Shown one piece after another: positions 42,065-51,828 of a stretch of DNA of 64,000 bases (the first letter of the stretch is position 1; every line of letters begins with the position of its first letter). Source of the DNA: an uncultured Granulosicoccus sp. (GTDB lineage: Bacteria > Pseudomonadota > Gammaproteobacteria > Granulosicoccales > Granulosicoccaceae); assembly GCA_947492525.1 (NCBI GenBank), contig CANLNQ010000017.1, forward strand, positions 1 through 64,000, written 5' to 3'. The notes beneath the pieces were generated by a model. It had not been told where the DNA came from and did no database searches. It saw only the letters and a list, made by a program, of their open reading frames with translations. Made by a program: the position numbers and the translations under genes.

Positions 42065-43867
42065 TCAGCCAGCCGCTCTGGCTGACCAGTGATCATCGCC
42101 ATGGTTCTGCAGCAGTTGCCGCTCGGGAGACGTGCCCACCGCATGCATGACCGACACCAGCTCTTGCGTCGAGCGCACGAATGGACTTCTCTTGTGTTCA
42201 GGGTCCGGGATGGGAACCGCCGACAACAGTCGCTGGGTATAAGCATGACGAGGCTTGCCCAGGACGGCCGATGCCGGCCCGGTCTCGACAACCTGCCCGG
42301 CGTACAGCACAGCCACCCGATCACTCACCTGCTCCACCACCGCCATGTCATGCGAGATGAACAGATAGCTCAGCCCCTCTTCTTCCTGGAGTTCGCGCAG
42401 CAGCTCCAACACCTGGGCCTGCACCGAGACATCAAGGGCCGAAACGCATTCATCGGCCACGATCAGTTTCGGGTTCAGGGCCAGTGCTCTGGCGATACAG
42501 ACGCGCTGTCGCTGTCCACCCGAGAATTCATGAGGATGGCGACGCATCGCGTCGGCCGGCAGACCGACGCGTTTGAACAGCCACTCCACCCTGTCGGTCA
42601 GCTCTTGGCCGCTGGCCAGCGCATGAACGAGCAGAGGCTCTGCCACCTGGTCGCCTACCGTCATGCGTGGATCCAGAGAGGCATAAGGATCCTGAAAGAT
42701 CATCTGCACATCTCTTCGCACGCCTCGCAGGGAGCGACGGCTCAACCCGCGCGTGGCACGACCATTGATCCTGATCTCGCCTTCGAATGGCAACAGAGAC
42801 ATCAGCGCCTTGCCGATGGTGCTCTTGCCACTGCCAGACTCGCCCACCAGTGCCAGGGTTTCGCCGGCATTGATGCTGAAGGACACCTTCTCTACGGCAT
42901 GCACGTTCTGCTGCACACGGTTCAGCAAGCCGCCTCTGACCGGAAAGCGTACCGACAGTTCATTGACCTCCACCACGGTAGCCTTGTTCTCGCGCACCGG
43001 CGCCGCAGCTGATGCGGACACACTCCCCAGACGAGGCACTGCAGCGAGCAATGCGCGGGTATAGTCTGTCGATGGGCTGGCGAACAACTGCCTGACGGTA
43101 GAGGTCTCCATCTGCTTGCCTGCCCGCATGACGATGACACGATCCGCGATCTCCGCAACCACCCCCATGTCGTGTGTGATCATGATGACGGCAGTGCCGG
43201 CGCGCTCCTGCAGTTTGGCAATCAGGTCCAGTATCTCGGCCTGTACGGTCACGTCCAGCGCGGTGGTTGGCTCATCGGCAATCAGTACATCCGGCTGACA
43301 GGCCAGCGCGATGGCAATCACCACCCGTTGACGCATCCCACCGGAGAGTTCGTGCGGATACTGTTTCAGGCGCCGCTCCGGCGAAGTCATGCGTACCTCT
43401 TTCAACAGCTCCAGTGCCGCGCTTTCAGCAGCAGACGCCGTGATGTCCTGGTGTGCCCGCAACACCTCGGTGATCTGTTCACCGATGGTCATGACCGGGT
43501 TCAGCGATGTCATGGGCTCCTGGAAGATCATGGCCACCCGGGTGGCTCTGAGCTTGCGGAAATCGGCTTCTGCCAGACCCACCAGATCCTTTCCCCCCAG
43601 CAGAATCTGCCCAGCCGTGATACGCGCTGCAGGCTTTGGCAGCAAGCCCATGATGGCCATGGCAGTCAGAGACTTGCCGGACCCGGACTCACCGGCAAGA
43701 CACAGCACTTCATTGGGCATCAGCGAGAAGCCGATACCGTCGAGCACCGTCTTGCCACCATCGGGAGTCGCTACCTGAATGGTCAGATCCTTGACCTGCA
43801 GCAGCGGCACGGGCGAATCGTTGCTGCCAGCAGGGTTGATCTGTTCAGTGTCGATCGTTGCAATCAT
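42065..43867 (-). CDS. Fused dual ATPase of a peptide/opine-type ABC importer (DppD-DppF fusion)
   Basis: 600 residues with two complete ABC cassettes. The first has Walker A GESGSGKSLTA, signature LSGGMRQRV and Walker B VLIADEPTTALD. The second has GESGSGKSTIG, FSGGQRQRV and LIVADECVSALD. The Pro of the usual DEP is Cys in the second Walker B region. Each cassette carries the oligopeptide-type tail. The linker is at about residues 265-305. Fusion of D and F subunits is common in glutathione/opine-type systems such as GsiA. It energises the DppB/DppC-type permeases of this operon. Confidence 0.93.
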   Translation of the reverse strand: MIATIDTEQINPAGSNDSPVPLLQVKDLTIQVATPDGGKTVLDGIGFSLMPNEVLCLAGESGSGKSLTAMAIMGLLPKPAARITAGQILLGGKDLVGLAEADFRKLRATRVAMIFQEPMTSLNPVMTIGEQITEVLRAHQDITASAAESAALELLKEVRMTSPERRLKQYPHELSGGMRQRVVIAIALACQPDVLIADEPTTALDVTVQAEILDLIAKLQERAGTAVIMITHDMGVVAEIADRVIVMRAGKQMETSTVRQLFASPSTDYTRALLAAVPRLGSVSASAAAPVRENKATVVEVNELSVRFPVRGGLLNRVQQNVHAVEKVSFSINAGETLALVGESGSGKSTIGKALMSLLPFEGEIRINGRATRGLSRRSLRGVRRDVQMIFQDPYASLDPRMTVGDQVAEPLLVHALASGQELTDRVEWLFKRVGLPADAMRRHPHEFSGGQRQRVCIARALALNPKLIVADECVSALDVSVQAQVLELLRELQEEEGLSYLFISHDMAVVEQVSDRVAVLYAGQVVETGPASAVLGKPRHAYTQRLLSAVPIPDPEHKRSPFVRSTQELVSVMHAVGTSPERQLLQNHGDDHWSARAAG

Positions 43868-43873
43868 CAGTGC

Positions 43874-44818
43874 TTATTCAAAGACGATACGCGGAAAATA
43901 GAAGGACACGACCCAATTGGGCTGATCCACTATTTCGGATATACGCAGATCACCACAGACCGAACAAAGCATATAGGCATCGGTAGCCGACAGGCCTCGG
44001 GTGGCACAGAGCAGATCGATCATGCCGGACAGCGCTGCTCTGGCACCTTCCATCAGATCGCTGCCTATACCGGTGGTGACCTCATAGCCCGCCGAATCCA
44101 GATGATTCGTGACAGGACCGGGCGTAGTGAACCGCGGCATGGTCAGAGCTTGTTGCTTGATCAGATCCAGCTTCAGCGCCACCGACATGGGGCTCTCGAT
44201 GGCCGTACCGCATACTTCTCCGTCGCCCTGAGCGGCATGCGTATCCCCGATCGAGAACAAGGCTCCCGCCACCTCCACCGGCAGATACAGCACCGAACCT
44301 GCCGCAAGATCCCGTATATCCAGATTGCCACCCACTCGCCTTGGTGGCACCACGGAATGCAAGCCCGGCTCAGCCGGTGCCACACCGATGGTGCCGGCGA
44401 AGGGCTTCAACGGCACTCGGGCATCGCCATTGAAAAGCGCCGGCTGCAGGGTGTCCGGCTCATAGTGCCAGACTTTCAGTGCGGCATCGGTGAACTGGTC
44501 TGCCAGCAAACCGAATCCGGGAATATTGGCTGTCCAGCCAAACCCCGAGGGTTTGTAGGACAGCAGTTCAACCCTCAGTACATCACCTGGTTCGGCGCCA
44601 TCCACGAAGACAGGCCCGGTTACCGGATTGACCTTGCCGAAGTCCAGAGACACGACATCCTCAACCGTACTCTTCGGAGTCAGTTGCCCGGCCGAACTGT
44701 CCAGGCACTCGAACTCCAGAGAACTGCCTGGCGCAATACTCTGCACCGGCTTGATGGAATGATCCCACCCGAAGTGATGATGGGCGCCATGAATGGTGTA
44801 CTGAGGGCTGTTACACAT
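43874..44818 (-). CDS. Formamidase/acetamidase family protein
   Basis: 314 residues of the FmdA/AmdA family. The opening HHFGWDHSIKPVQSIAPGSS and the metal-site region GDTHAAQGDGEVCGTAIE are typical. So are GPVFVDGAEPGDVLRVELL and the late RGLSATDAYMLCSVCGDLRI. The family hydrolyses short amides to acid and ammonia. It lies five bases from both the binding-protein stop and, on the other side, the ATPase start. It is thus embedded inside the transporter operon, so the imported compound or a product of it is probably an amide. Confidence 0.92.
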   Translation of the reverse strand: MCNSPQYTIHGAHHHFGWDHSIKPVQSIAPGSSLEFECLDSSAGQLTPKSTVEDVVSLDFGKVNPVTGPVFVDGAEPGDVLRVELLSYKPSGFGWTANIPGFGLLADQFTDAALKVWHYEPDTLQPALFNGDARVPLKPFAGTIGVAPAEPGLHSVVPPRRVGGNLDIRDLAAGSVLYLPVEVAGALFSIGDTHAAQGDGEVCGTAIESPMSVALKLDLIKQQALTMPRFTTPGPVTNHLDSAGYEVTTGIGSDLMEGARAALSGMIDLLCATRGLSATDAYMLCSVCGDLRISEIVDQPNWVVSFYFPRIVFE

Positions 44819-44823
44819 GATGC

Positions 44824-46449
44824 TTATTGAGCTGCAGTTGAGAAGACGTAGTCGTAGTTGACCGGCACATGCACCGGATCAACGAAAATGGCATCCTCGC
44901 CACCCACGGCTGGCGAACGCATGGTGAAACGCTGCTCGTTGAATACCGGCACCCATGGCGCATCTTCCATGATGGACAGATAGATCTCGCGCCACATCTG
45001 TTCACGCTCTGCCGATTTCGCAGGATCCGTCATGCCATCTGCCTCGATGGCCTTGGCATCCAGTTCTTCATTGCAGTACCAAGCCCAGTTCCAGCCACCC
45101 GGAACAGCCCCTGCACAACCCAGAATCGGACCATAGAAGTTGGAAGGATCCGGGAAGTCGGCAATCCAGGCCATGCCACCTGACCATATCATCGGTGCCT
45201 GATCGGGCTCACCACCCGCAGCAATGACATTGGCCTGTGCCAGAGACTTGATGGACGCATCGATTCCGATGGCCTTGAGATCCTGCTGAATGGACTGGGC
45301 GATACGCGGATTGGGATCCGTGTTGTAGACATACAGCTCTGTCTCGAAACCATCGGCAAAACCGGCATCGGCCAACAGCGACTTGGCCGCTTCTGGATCA
45401 TAGGGATAGCCTTTGTAGTCCGGTGCGTAGCCGGGCATGGTAGGCGGCAGAGGCTGGTTGGCGACAACGGCACGCCCGTTGATGACCCTGACGATACGCT
45501 CCTTGTTGATGGCCATGTTCACGGCCTGACGCACGGCCAGGTTGTCGAACGGTGGCATCTTCACGTTCATCGTGATGTAGCCGGTCTGCAACTGCCCACC
45601 TTCGATGATGAAGTCCTTGAACTGCTCATCATTGGATACTTCCACGAACTTGGCAGGTGGTATGCCATCGCCGGGAATGTCCACTTCACCCTGTTGCAGT
45701 CTCAGCAAGGCAACCACAGGCTCCTGACCAACCTCGAAAGTGATCTGGTCAAGGTTCGGCAAGCCTTCCTTCCAGTAGTCTTCGTTGCGAGAGAAGATCA
45801 GGTGCTGGCCCAGTGTCCAGTCGCTCAGCTCGAATGCACCGGTACCCACGGGATTCTTGCCGAAGTCCTCACCGAATTCTTCCACCACTTCCTTCGGCAC
45901 CACCGATGAGAAGTTGATGGCCATGACGTGCAGGAAAGTGGCATCCGGTCGGGACAGGGTGATGCTGATGGTCTGCGGATCCACAACCGTGACGCCAGAC
46001 AGGCTGTCGGCCTCTCCGGAAGCCACGGCATCGAAACCGGCTATGGAGCCGAAGAATCCGGCACCCGGGCTTTGCGTTTCTGGATTGGTGACCCTGTCGA
46101 GCGAGTATTTGACATCCTCTGCCGTCATGACACGCCCATTGTGGAATGTCACACCTTCTCGCAGAGTGAACGTGTAGGTCAGGCCATCATCAGACAGGGT
46201 ATGACTTTCGGCCAGATCACTGACCAGCTCGGTTGTGCCGGGCTTGTAGTCCATCAGGCCGTCGAACAGACTCTTGATCATCGACCAGTTCTGCCAGTCA
46301 TAACCAATGGCGGGATCCAGGGTCGAGACATCGTCCTTGTAGGTGACAATCATGCTGCCGCCATTGGCAGCATCATCGGCTAGCAATGGCAACGGTGCTG
46401 CCAGCCCCAGAACGGCCAGAGCCACTGGCGCGAGTAAGTGCTTTTTCAT
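44824..46449 (-). CDS. Peptide/opine-type ABC substrate-binding protein (SBP_bac_5)
   Basis: 541 residues from ATG 46449, preceded by GGAGAACC. The signal peptide is MKKHLLAPVALAVLGLAAPL with cleavage near LLADD. Family motifs are DVSTLDPAIGYDWQNWSMIK near the N-terminus, HTLSDDGLTYTFTLREGVTF, and the FHNGRVMTAEDVKYSLDRV segment that is diagnostic of cluster C binding proteins. The late region (GGMAWIADFPDPSNFYGPIL) is also typical. It delivers substrate to the adjacent DppBC-type permeases. The substrate is likely to be an amide-containing or small peptide-like compound because of the amidase genes. Confidence 0.94.
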   Translation of the reverse strand: MKKHLLAPVALAVLGLAAPLPLLADDAANGGSMIVTYKDDVSTLDPAIGYDWQNWSMIKSLFDGLMDYKPGTTELVSDLAESHTLSDDGLTYTFTLREGVTFHNGRVMTAEDVKYSLDRVTNPETQSPGAGFFGSIAGFDAVASGEADSLSGVTVVDPQTISITLSRPDATFLHVMAINFSSVVPKEVVEEFGEDFGKNPVGTGAFELSDWTLGQHLIFSRNEDYWKEGLPNLDQITFEVGQEPVVALLRLQQGEVDIPGDGIPPAKFVEVSNDEQFKDFIIEGGQLQTGYITMNVKMPPFDNLAVRQAVNMAINKERIVRVINGRAVVANQPLPPTMPGYAPDYKGYPYDPEAAKSLLADAGFADGFETELYVYNTDPNPRIAQSIQQDLKAIGIDASIKSLAQANVIAAGGEPDQAPMIWSGGMAWIADFPDPSNFYGPILGCAGAVPGGWNWAWYCNEELDAKAIEADGMTDPAKSAEREQMWREIYLSIMEDAPWVPVFNEQRFTMRSPAVGGEDAIFVDPVHVPVNYDYVFSTAAQ

Positions 46450-46489
46450 GAAGGTTCTCCGTGTGAAGTCATGGAAATTCAGGTAGGTA

Positions 46490-47410
46490 CTATCGAACTC
46501 TGATTCGTGGATCGACCAACGGCGCAACCATGTCCGCCAGCAGATTACCGACAACAATGGCGCAGGCTGAAACCAGCGTGACTCCCATGATGATGGGAAT
46601 GTCCACTCGCTGGATGGCCTGCCAGGCCAACTGCCCGATACCCGGCCAGCTGAAAACACTTTCAACCACCACGATGCCGCTCATGAACATGCCGATGTCG
46701 ATACCGATCATGGCAATGATGGGCAGGATGGCGTTGGGAATGACATGACGAAAGAGGATGCGGCCTCTCGACAACCCCTTGGAACGGGCTGTACGCACAT
46801 AGTCCTTCTCCAGCACATCGATCATGCTGGAACGCATCATGCGCGCATACCAGCCAGCGCCGAGTATGCCCAGCGTCAGTGCCGGCAAGACCAGATGGGC
46901 AAAGGTGCCGTATCCGCTAATGGGCGCCCAGTGCAATTTGACCGCAAACACGTACAGCAACAGGATGCCGATGACAAATTGTGGCGCAGACACCGATGTG
47001 AAGGACAGCACCGTGAGCACACGATCGGTCCGACTGTTGCGCCACAAGGCAGAGATCACGCCCAGTGTCAGCCCGATGATGAGTTCGCAGACAATCGCGC
47101 CGGCCATCAGCAGCAGGGTGGCTGGCAATCGTGCCGCAATCAGTTCGGACACTTCTGTTTTCTGCAAGTAGGAACGCCCGAGATCACCTTGCAGCAGATT
47201 GGTCAGGTAGTGCCAATACTGCTGATAAAGCGGCAGGTTCAACCCCAGCTGCTCACGAATGTTCTCCACGGTCTGTACCGTGGCACTCCGGCCTGCTATC
47301 TGCCGGGCTGGGTCTGCCGGCAGCAGATACAGCAGCAGGAAGGTCACCACCGAGATCCCGAGCAGAATCAGCAAGGACTCCACAACCCGTCTGAGCAGAT
47401 GCACGCTCAT
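46490..47410 (-). CDS. DppB-type ABC permease
   Basis: 306 residues with six membrane spans. The N-terminus LLRRVVESLLILLGISVVTF and the LPADPARQIAGRSATVQTVE segment are standard for DppB/OppB. The EAA coupling loop is YVRTARSKGLSRGRILFRHV. It forms the membrane pore with the DppC-type subunit encoded 70 bp upstream. The stop is 40 bp before the binding-protein start. Confidence 0.94.
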   Translation of the reverse strand: MSVHLLRRVVESLLILLGISVVTFLLLYLLPADPARQIAGRSATVQTVENIREQLGLNLPLYQQYWHYLTNLLQGDLGRSYLQKTEVSELIAARLPATLLLMAGAIVCELIIGLTLGVISALWRNSRTDRVLTVLSFTSVSAPQFVIGILLLYVFAVKLHWAPISGYGTFAHLVLPALTLGILGAGWYARMMRSSMIDVLEKDYVRTARSKGLSRGRILFRHVIPNAILPIIAMIGIDIGMFMSGIVVVESVFSWPGIGQLAWQAIQRVDIPIIMGVTLVSACAIVVGNLLADMVAPLVDPRIRVR

Positions 47411-47480
47411 GAGCTAGACCCTCTGAAGCCTGCCGGCAGACAGTACACGTTGTACGTCATTGCTGTTGTACCGAGTCTGC

Positions 47481-48383
47481 TCATCCGTGCCGCCCCTTCA
47501 GAGTCGGATCCAGAATGTCGCGCAGTGCATCTCCCACCAGATTGAAGGCCAGCGCCATCAGCAGAATGGCAACACCGGGTATGAATACCAACCAGGGGGC
47601 TGATGAGAAATAGGTCTGATTCTCGAAGATGATGTTGCCCCAGCTGGGCGTGGGAGGCTGCACCCCGACCCCCAGATAGCTCAAGGTGGCTTCCAGCAGG
47701 ACCGTGGTCGAGATGCCCAGCGTGCTGAACACGACAATGGAGGACAGCAGGTGCGGCAAGACATGCCTGAGCAGAACCCTCACCGGCCCCGATCCCATCG
47801 ACACCTGCGCCTGTATGAAATCCCGCTCGGTCAACGAGCGTGTTTCGGTGTAGACCACTCTGGCCATCTGTACCCAGTTGACCATGGCAATCACCATGGC
47901 CACGATCCACAGGCTCGGCTCGAAGATGGCCGCGAGGACAATGGCCAGCAACAGCGCAGGAAACGCCATCATCAGGTCGGTGAAGCGCATCAGCACCGTA
48001 GCGGTCAGCCCACCGAAATAGCCGGCTGCCACACCTACCGCAGTTCCCAGTATCGCCGACAGACCGTTGGCCACCACGCCGATAATCAAGGAGGTCTGCG
48101 CGCCCACGATCAGGCGGGACATCAAGTCGCGCCCCAACAGGTCCGTGCCCATCCAGTGGTCGGCATTCGGCGCTATGGGGGCCCCTTCGATCGTCAGGCC
48201 GTCGAACGGCTGATCGTTGGGATCGTAGGGTGTGATATGACTGGCCGTCAGCGCACAGAACACGATCAACGCAATCAAGGCCAGACCGAAGGCACTGCCG
48301 GGACGTCTCAGCAATTGCGCGAAGACACCCGTCGACCGCGTTTGCGTGACCCCGTCCTGAGCACTCATCGCATCACTGCTCAT
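47481..48383 (-). CDS. DppC-type ABC permease
   Basis: 300 residues with six spans. The N-terminal OppC-like domain (FAQLLRRPGSAFGLALIALI) and NADHWMGTDLLGRDLMSRLI are diagnostic, and the EAA loop is FIQAQVSMGSGPVRVLLRHV. It is the promoter-proximal gene of the amide operon, whose order is DppC, DppB, binding protein, formamidase, ATPase, hydrolase. More often DppB comes first. The 70-bp gap to the DppB gene contains no gene. Confidence 0.93.
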   Translation of the reverse strand: MSSDAMSAQDGVTQTRSTGVFAQLLRRPGSAFGLALIALIVFCALTASHITPYDPNDQPFDGLTIEGAPIAPNADHWMGTDLLGRDLMSRLIVGAQTSLIIGVVANGLSAILGTAVGVAAGYFGGLTATVLMRFTDLMMAFPALLLAIVLAAIFEPSLWIVAMVIAMVNWVQMARVVYTETRSLTERDFIQAQVSMGSGPVRVLLRHVLPHLLSSIVVFSTLGISTTVLLEATLSYLGVGVQPPTPSWGNIIFENQTYFSSAPWLVFIPGVAILLMALAFNLVGDALRDILDPTLKGRHG

Positions 48384-49043
48384 GCTGCAGACTGCCCGGC
48401 AAGGGAGGTCGAGAAGGCGCCCCCGTGCCGTGTTTCCGGTAATGCGTATGAACTCATAAGTGGTCAGAATGTCCGTGTGAGTGTCGATGTCAGAGCGCTC
48501 CGTTCGAGCGTCTGATCATCGACTCAACCCAATATTGCACACGTTATGCCACGATTCTCATGGGGTAATATCGCTATTTTTCAACAACTTGAAAATTCAC
48601 TTGTATATACATTGCACCTTCTCGGTGCGCCTACTGCCCTTGCGCACCAGAGGTTCGCACCTATATGTCGCCCCTGCTTTCTGTACGAATCCATCGGCCA
48701 TTATCGTTATCTGGGGAGGAGACCTCGTGCTATCGCGTTCGCCTATCGATGACCTGACCGGTAGAATTCGGCAACATGGTGCAAGTGATGACCAACGACT
48801 CCGCGCACGTCATGACGAACGTTCTGAAGAACCTCTGCCGAGTGCCTGGCGAACGTCTCGACACAGCCGTCGGATACCTCCACCACGCCGGCTGCGCAGT
48901 AAACGACAAACCGTATATCATGCGTTTCGCGAAGTCCCGGACAAGCCGCTCGGAATTCGACCCACGCTGATCGGCATGATCTGCCAGAGCCTGCCCATGA
49001 CCGACGTTCCACCCTGCAACCCCGACACCAAACACCGATTTCC
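48384..49043. other. 660-bp divergent promoter region without a supported gene
   Basis: This spacer separates the amide operon (minus) from the TRAP permease genes (plus). Open frames cross it on both strands, but none has a recognisable domain or ribosome site. Positions 48520-48640 are clearly AT-rich and probably hold promoters. From about 48720 the composition returns to the coding-like average. A remnant of a TRAP binding protein would be expected here, but I could not recognise one. Confidence 0.5.
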
Positions 49044-49580
49044 ATGTATCGCCTGACGCACCGATCGGCTCATTTTCTTGCCCTGAGCATGGCCTTGCTC
49101 GGCGGAATGTTGCTGATCGGTATTACCGGATTGACTTGCATCTCCATCATCGGACGTACGCTACTGCCACTGGATATCGGACTGGGCCCGATTCAGGGCA
49201 TCTACGACATCACCGAGATGGGCATGGCGGCTGCAGTGTTCGCCTTTCTGCCCTGGTGCCAGCTGCAACGCAAGCATGCGGCCGTTGATCTGTTTGCCCC
49301 ACTGTATCCGGCCATCATGAATCGCAGCATCAATCTGCTGGTGGATGTGGCGATGTGTGCTGTTGCCAGCGTCTGCGCCTGGCGCATGACTCTGGGCATG
49401 CTGGACAAGCTACGCTACAACGAGACTACATTGATATTGCAGGCCCCGGTCTGGCTCGGATATCTGGCAGGTGTACTGGGATTGTCCGCATTTGCCCTGG
49501 TGGCCGCCTTCTGCGTGCTCAGGTCTGCCAGAGCCTTGATGCACGAGCAGGACGACGGAGGCATGCATGAGCAACATTGA
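49044..49580 (+). CDS. TRAP transporter small permease (DctQ-type)
   Basis: 178 residues with four membrane helices. LPLDIGLGPIQGIYDITEMG and AAAVFAFLPWCQLQRKHAAV are typical of DctQ, and the tail LMHEQDDGGMHEQH is cytoplasmic. It overlaps the large permease gene by 14 bases. No binding-protein gene is adjacent, so this TRAP system must use one encoded elsewhere. The substrate is unknown. Confidence 0.9.
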   Translation: MYRLTHRSAHFLALSMALLGGMLLIGITGLTCISIIGRTLLPLDIGLGPIQGIYDITEMGMAAAVFAFLPWCQLQRKHAAVDLFAPLYPAIMNRSINLLVDVAMCAVASVCAWRMTLGMLDKLRYNETTLILQAPVWLGYLAGVLGLSAFALVAAFCVLRSARALMHEQDDGGMHEQH

Positions 49581-50895
49581 ACTCGCCCTGTGGTCCTTTC
49601 CACTGCTGCTTGGCCTCATCTTCTTGCGAGTGCCTATCGCGCTGGCCATGATTCTGGTGGGCTTCGGCGGTACCTGCGTGGTCATCGGTACGCCACTGAT
49701 GCCACTGAACCAACTGAAGACTCTCACCTACGGCACCTTTTCCAACTATTCCTTTTCCATCATTCCGCTGTTCCTGCTGATGGGCCAGTTCGCCACCCTG
49801 TCCGGCATGTCTGCTTCCCTGTTTCGGGCCGCGGAAAGTTTTCTGGGGCACAAGCGTGGCGGTGTGGCCATGTCAGCCATCGGCGCCTGTGCCGGCTTCG
49901 GTGCCATCTGCGGCTCATCACTGGCAACCGCTGCCACCATGGGACAGGTCGCCCTGCCTGAACTTCGTCGATACGGCTATCCCGGCTCTCTGGCTACCGG
50001 CGCTCTGGCGGCAGGTGGCACACTTGGCATACTCATTCCACCGTCCGTCATTCTCGTGATCTACGCCATCATGGCCGAACAGAACATCGAGAAGCTGTTC
50101 ATCGCAGCGCTGATACCCGGTCTGCTTGCAGCCGCCGGTTATCTGCTGGCCATCTCGATATGGGTACGCCTGTCCCCCAATGCAGCCGTTGTTCGTGAGC
50201 GCGCCTCCTGGCCGGACCGCCTGCAGGCATTGGCATCCGTGTGGCCTGTGGTGCTGATATTCACACTGGTTGTGGGCGGTATCTATCTGGGCGTGTTCAC
50301 CCCCACCGAGGCGGCAGCCATCGGGGCCGCCGGCACAGGCATCCTGGCGCTGGCCTCAGGCAAGATGGACCGACACGGCTTTCGCAATGCCATCCTCGCC
50401 ACGGCAACTTCTTCCGCCATGATCTTCCTGATCATCTTCGGTGCCGGTCTCTACAACAATTTCCTCGCGCTGACCCAACTGCCGCAAATGGCATCGAGCT
50501 GGGTGGGTGTTCAGGGATTTTCGCCATGGATGATCCTGACCGCAATCCTGATCATGTATCTGGTGTTCGGCTGCCTCATGGATTCTCTGTCGATGGTGCT
50601 GCTGACAGTGCCCATCATCTACCCGATCGTCACGGCCATCGACTTCGGCCTTGCCCCCCAGGACTTCGGCCTCTGGTTCGGCATCCTGATACTGATCGTC
50701 GTGGAGGTCGGCCTCATCACACCACCGGTGGGCATGAACCTGTTCATCATCAACAATCTGGCGAAGGACATCCCCATCGGACAGACTTACCGTGGCGCCC
50801 TGCCCTTTGTCATCACGGATCTGGTCCGCGTGGTCATTCTGGCCGCGTTTCCGTCCATCACGCTATGGCTGGTCTGGTGGCTGGACGCCTTCTGA
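49567..50895 (+). CDS. TRAP transporter large permease (DctM-type)
   Basis: 442 residues, twelve or more membrane spans. Family landmarks are LRVPIALAMILVGFGGTCVV, IPLFLLMGQFATLSGM, GAICGSSLATAATMGQVALP, LAAGGTLGILIPPSVILVIY and the late PPVGMNLFIINN. It drives Na+- or H+-coupled uptake together with the DctQ subunit encoded by the overlapping gene. A short duplicated word (CCTCACTCGCAGG) follows its stop. Confidence 0.94.
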   Translation: MSNIELALWSFPLLLGLIFLRVPIALAMILVGFGGTCVVIGTPLMPLNQLKTLTYGTFSNYSFSIIPLFLLMGQFATLSGMSASLFRAAESFLGHKRGGVAMSAIGACAGFGAICGSSLATAATMGQVALPELRRYGYPGSLATGALAAGGTLGILIPPSVILVIYAIMAEQNIEKLFIAALIPGLLAAAGYLLAISIWVRLSPNAAVVRERASWPDRLQALASVWPVVLIFTLVVGGIYLGVFTPTEAAAIGAAGTGILALASGKMDRHGFRNAILATATSSAMIFLIIFGAGLYNNFLALTQLPQMASSWVGVQGFSPWMILTAILIMYLVFGCLMDSLSMVLLTVPIIYPIVTAIDFGLAPQDFGLWFGILILIVVEVGLITPPVGMNLFIINNLAKDIPIGQTYRGALPFVITDLVRVVILAAFPSITLWLVWWLDAF

Positions 50896-50970
50896 AGGCC
50901 CCTGCAAGGTCCGGCCTCACTCGCAGGCCTCACTCGCAGGCTTCATTGGCGGCTCACTCGTGCAGACTCC

Positions 50971-51828
50971 TCACGCGAGCATCGCCAGTGAGACAAGACT
51001 GAACACACCCGTCCACACCATGATCTGTGCAAGGCTGTCTGTTCTGACGTGGTAGAGAAGTGCCAGACTGAGCGACATCGCCACCCAGGGTCCCGCAGCG
51101 CTCAGCACGTAGATCGGTGCATCCTCGCCCCCATAGGACATCAGCTGAAACGCCGTCCAGACACAAAGCGGAAATACGACAAGCTTGATCCCGACGAACA
51201 GCGCGACGGTTGCGTCAGCACGAAAGACGGTCTGCGACAGGACCACCCCCAGCGCGAAGAGCGCAAGAGGGGCCGCCGCCGCTCCATTGAACGTCAGAAA
51301 GGTATGCACCGAAGGTGGCAGAACCCAACCGCTGGCGGCAAAGCCGATACTGAACAGCAAGGCAAGGATGATCGGTGATCGGAGAATGCCAAGTGCCAGC
51401 ACTCGCCATGACAGCCTGCCATGGCGTATGAATTCCATCGCCAGAATGACGATACTGAAGCCGATCAGACCATCAACAGTCGTAATCGCCACAAAGGGTT
51501 GAGCCCCTGCTGGCCCGTAGAGTGCCAATGCGATGGGCAGTACGTAGAAGGCGTTATTCGCGATCACGCCGCTCATGCCCAGCAGGACAGATTCCGATGC
51601 CTCTCTTCGCAGAAAGTAGAAGGCTAGCGAAAAACCAAGCAGAAACACGATCAACTCCACTACCAGATAAATGGCAATGGGGACCACATTGAAGCTCGCC
51701 ACATCGGCCCGTGCACTGACGCCGAACAGGAAAAGCGGCAGAAACACGATCAGTGTGAAGCGATTGATGACACGCGCTTCGCACAAGCTGATCCAGCCAA
51801 GGCGACCCAGCAGGAAGCCGAGCGCCAT
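50971..51828 (-). CDS. AEC-family (auxin efflux carrier-like) transporter
   Basis: 285 residues from the first ATG, with about nine hydrophobic segments. INRFTLIVFLPLFLFGVSAR, ESVLLGMSGVIANNAFYVLP and APLALFALGVVLSQTVFRAD fit the AEC/PIN-like family of organic-acid or malonate carriers. In the same frame upstream of the ATG the DNA reads LNVFLDPILPIFAI, the usual start of the first AEC helix. No ATG, GTG or TTG is available there, so the true start may be a CTG at 51870 or 51879. It follows the TRAP large-permease gene in the same direction. Confidence 0.85.
   Translation of the reverse strand: MALGFLLGRLGWISLCEARVINRFTLIVFLPLFLFGVSARADVASFNVVPIAIYLVVELIVFLLGFSLAFYFLRREASESVLLGMSGVIANNAFYVLPIALALYGPAGAQPFVAITTVDGLIGFSIVILAMEFIRHGRLSWRVLALGILRSPIILALLFSIGFAASGWVLPPSVHTFLTFNGAAAAPLALFALGVVLSQTVFRADATVALFVGIKLVVFPLCVWTAFQLMSYGGEDAPIYVLSAAGPWVAMSLSLALLYHVRTDSLAQIMVWTGVFSLVSLAMLA

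Noticed and set aside
43172-44830. 552-codon plus-strand open frame across the ATPase and formamidase genes
   Set aside because: It has no hydrophobic or domain pattern and is antisense to two clearly homologous genes.
48481-49056. 191-codon frame ahead of the TRAP permease genes, considered as a remnant binding protein
   Set aside because: No signal peptide and no DctP motifs in any frame; overlapping frames on both strands look equally unsupported.
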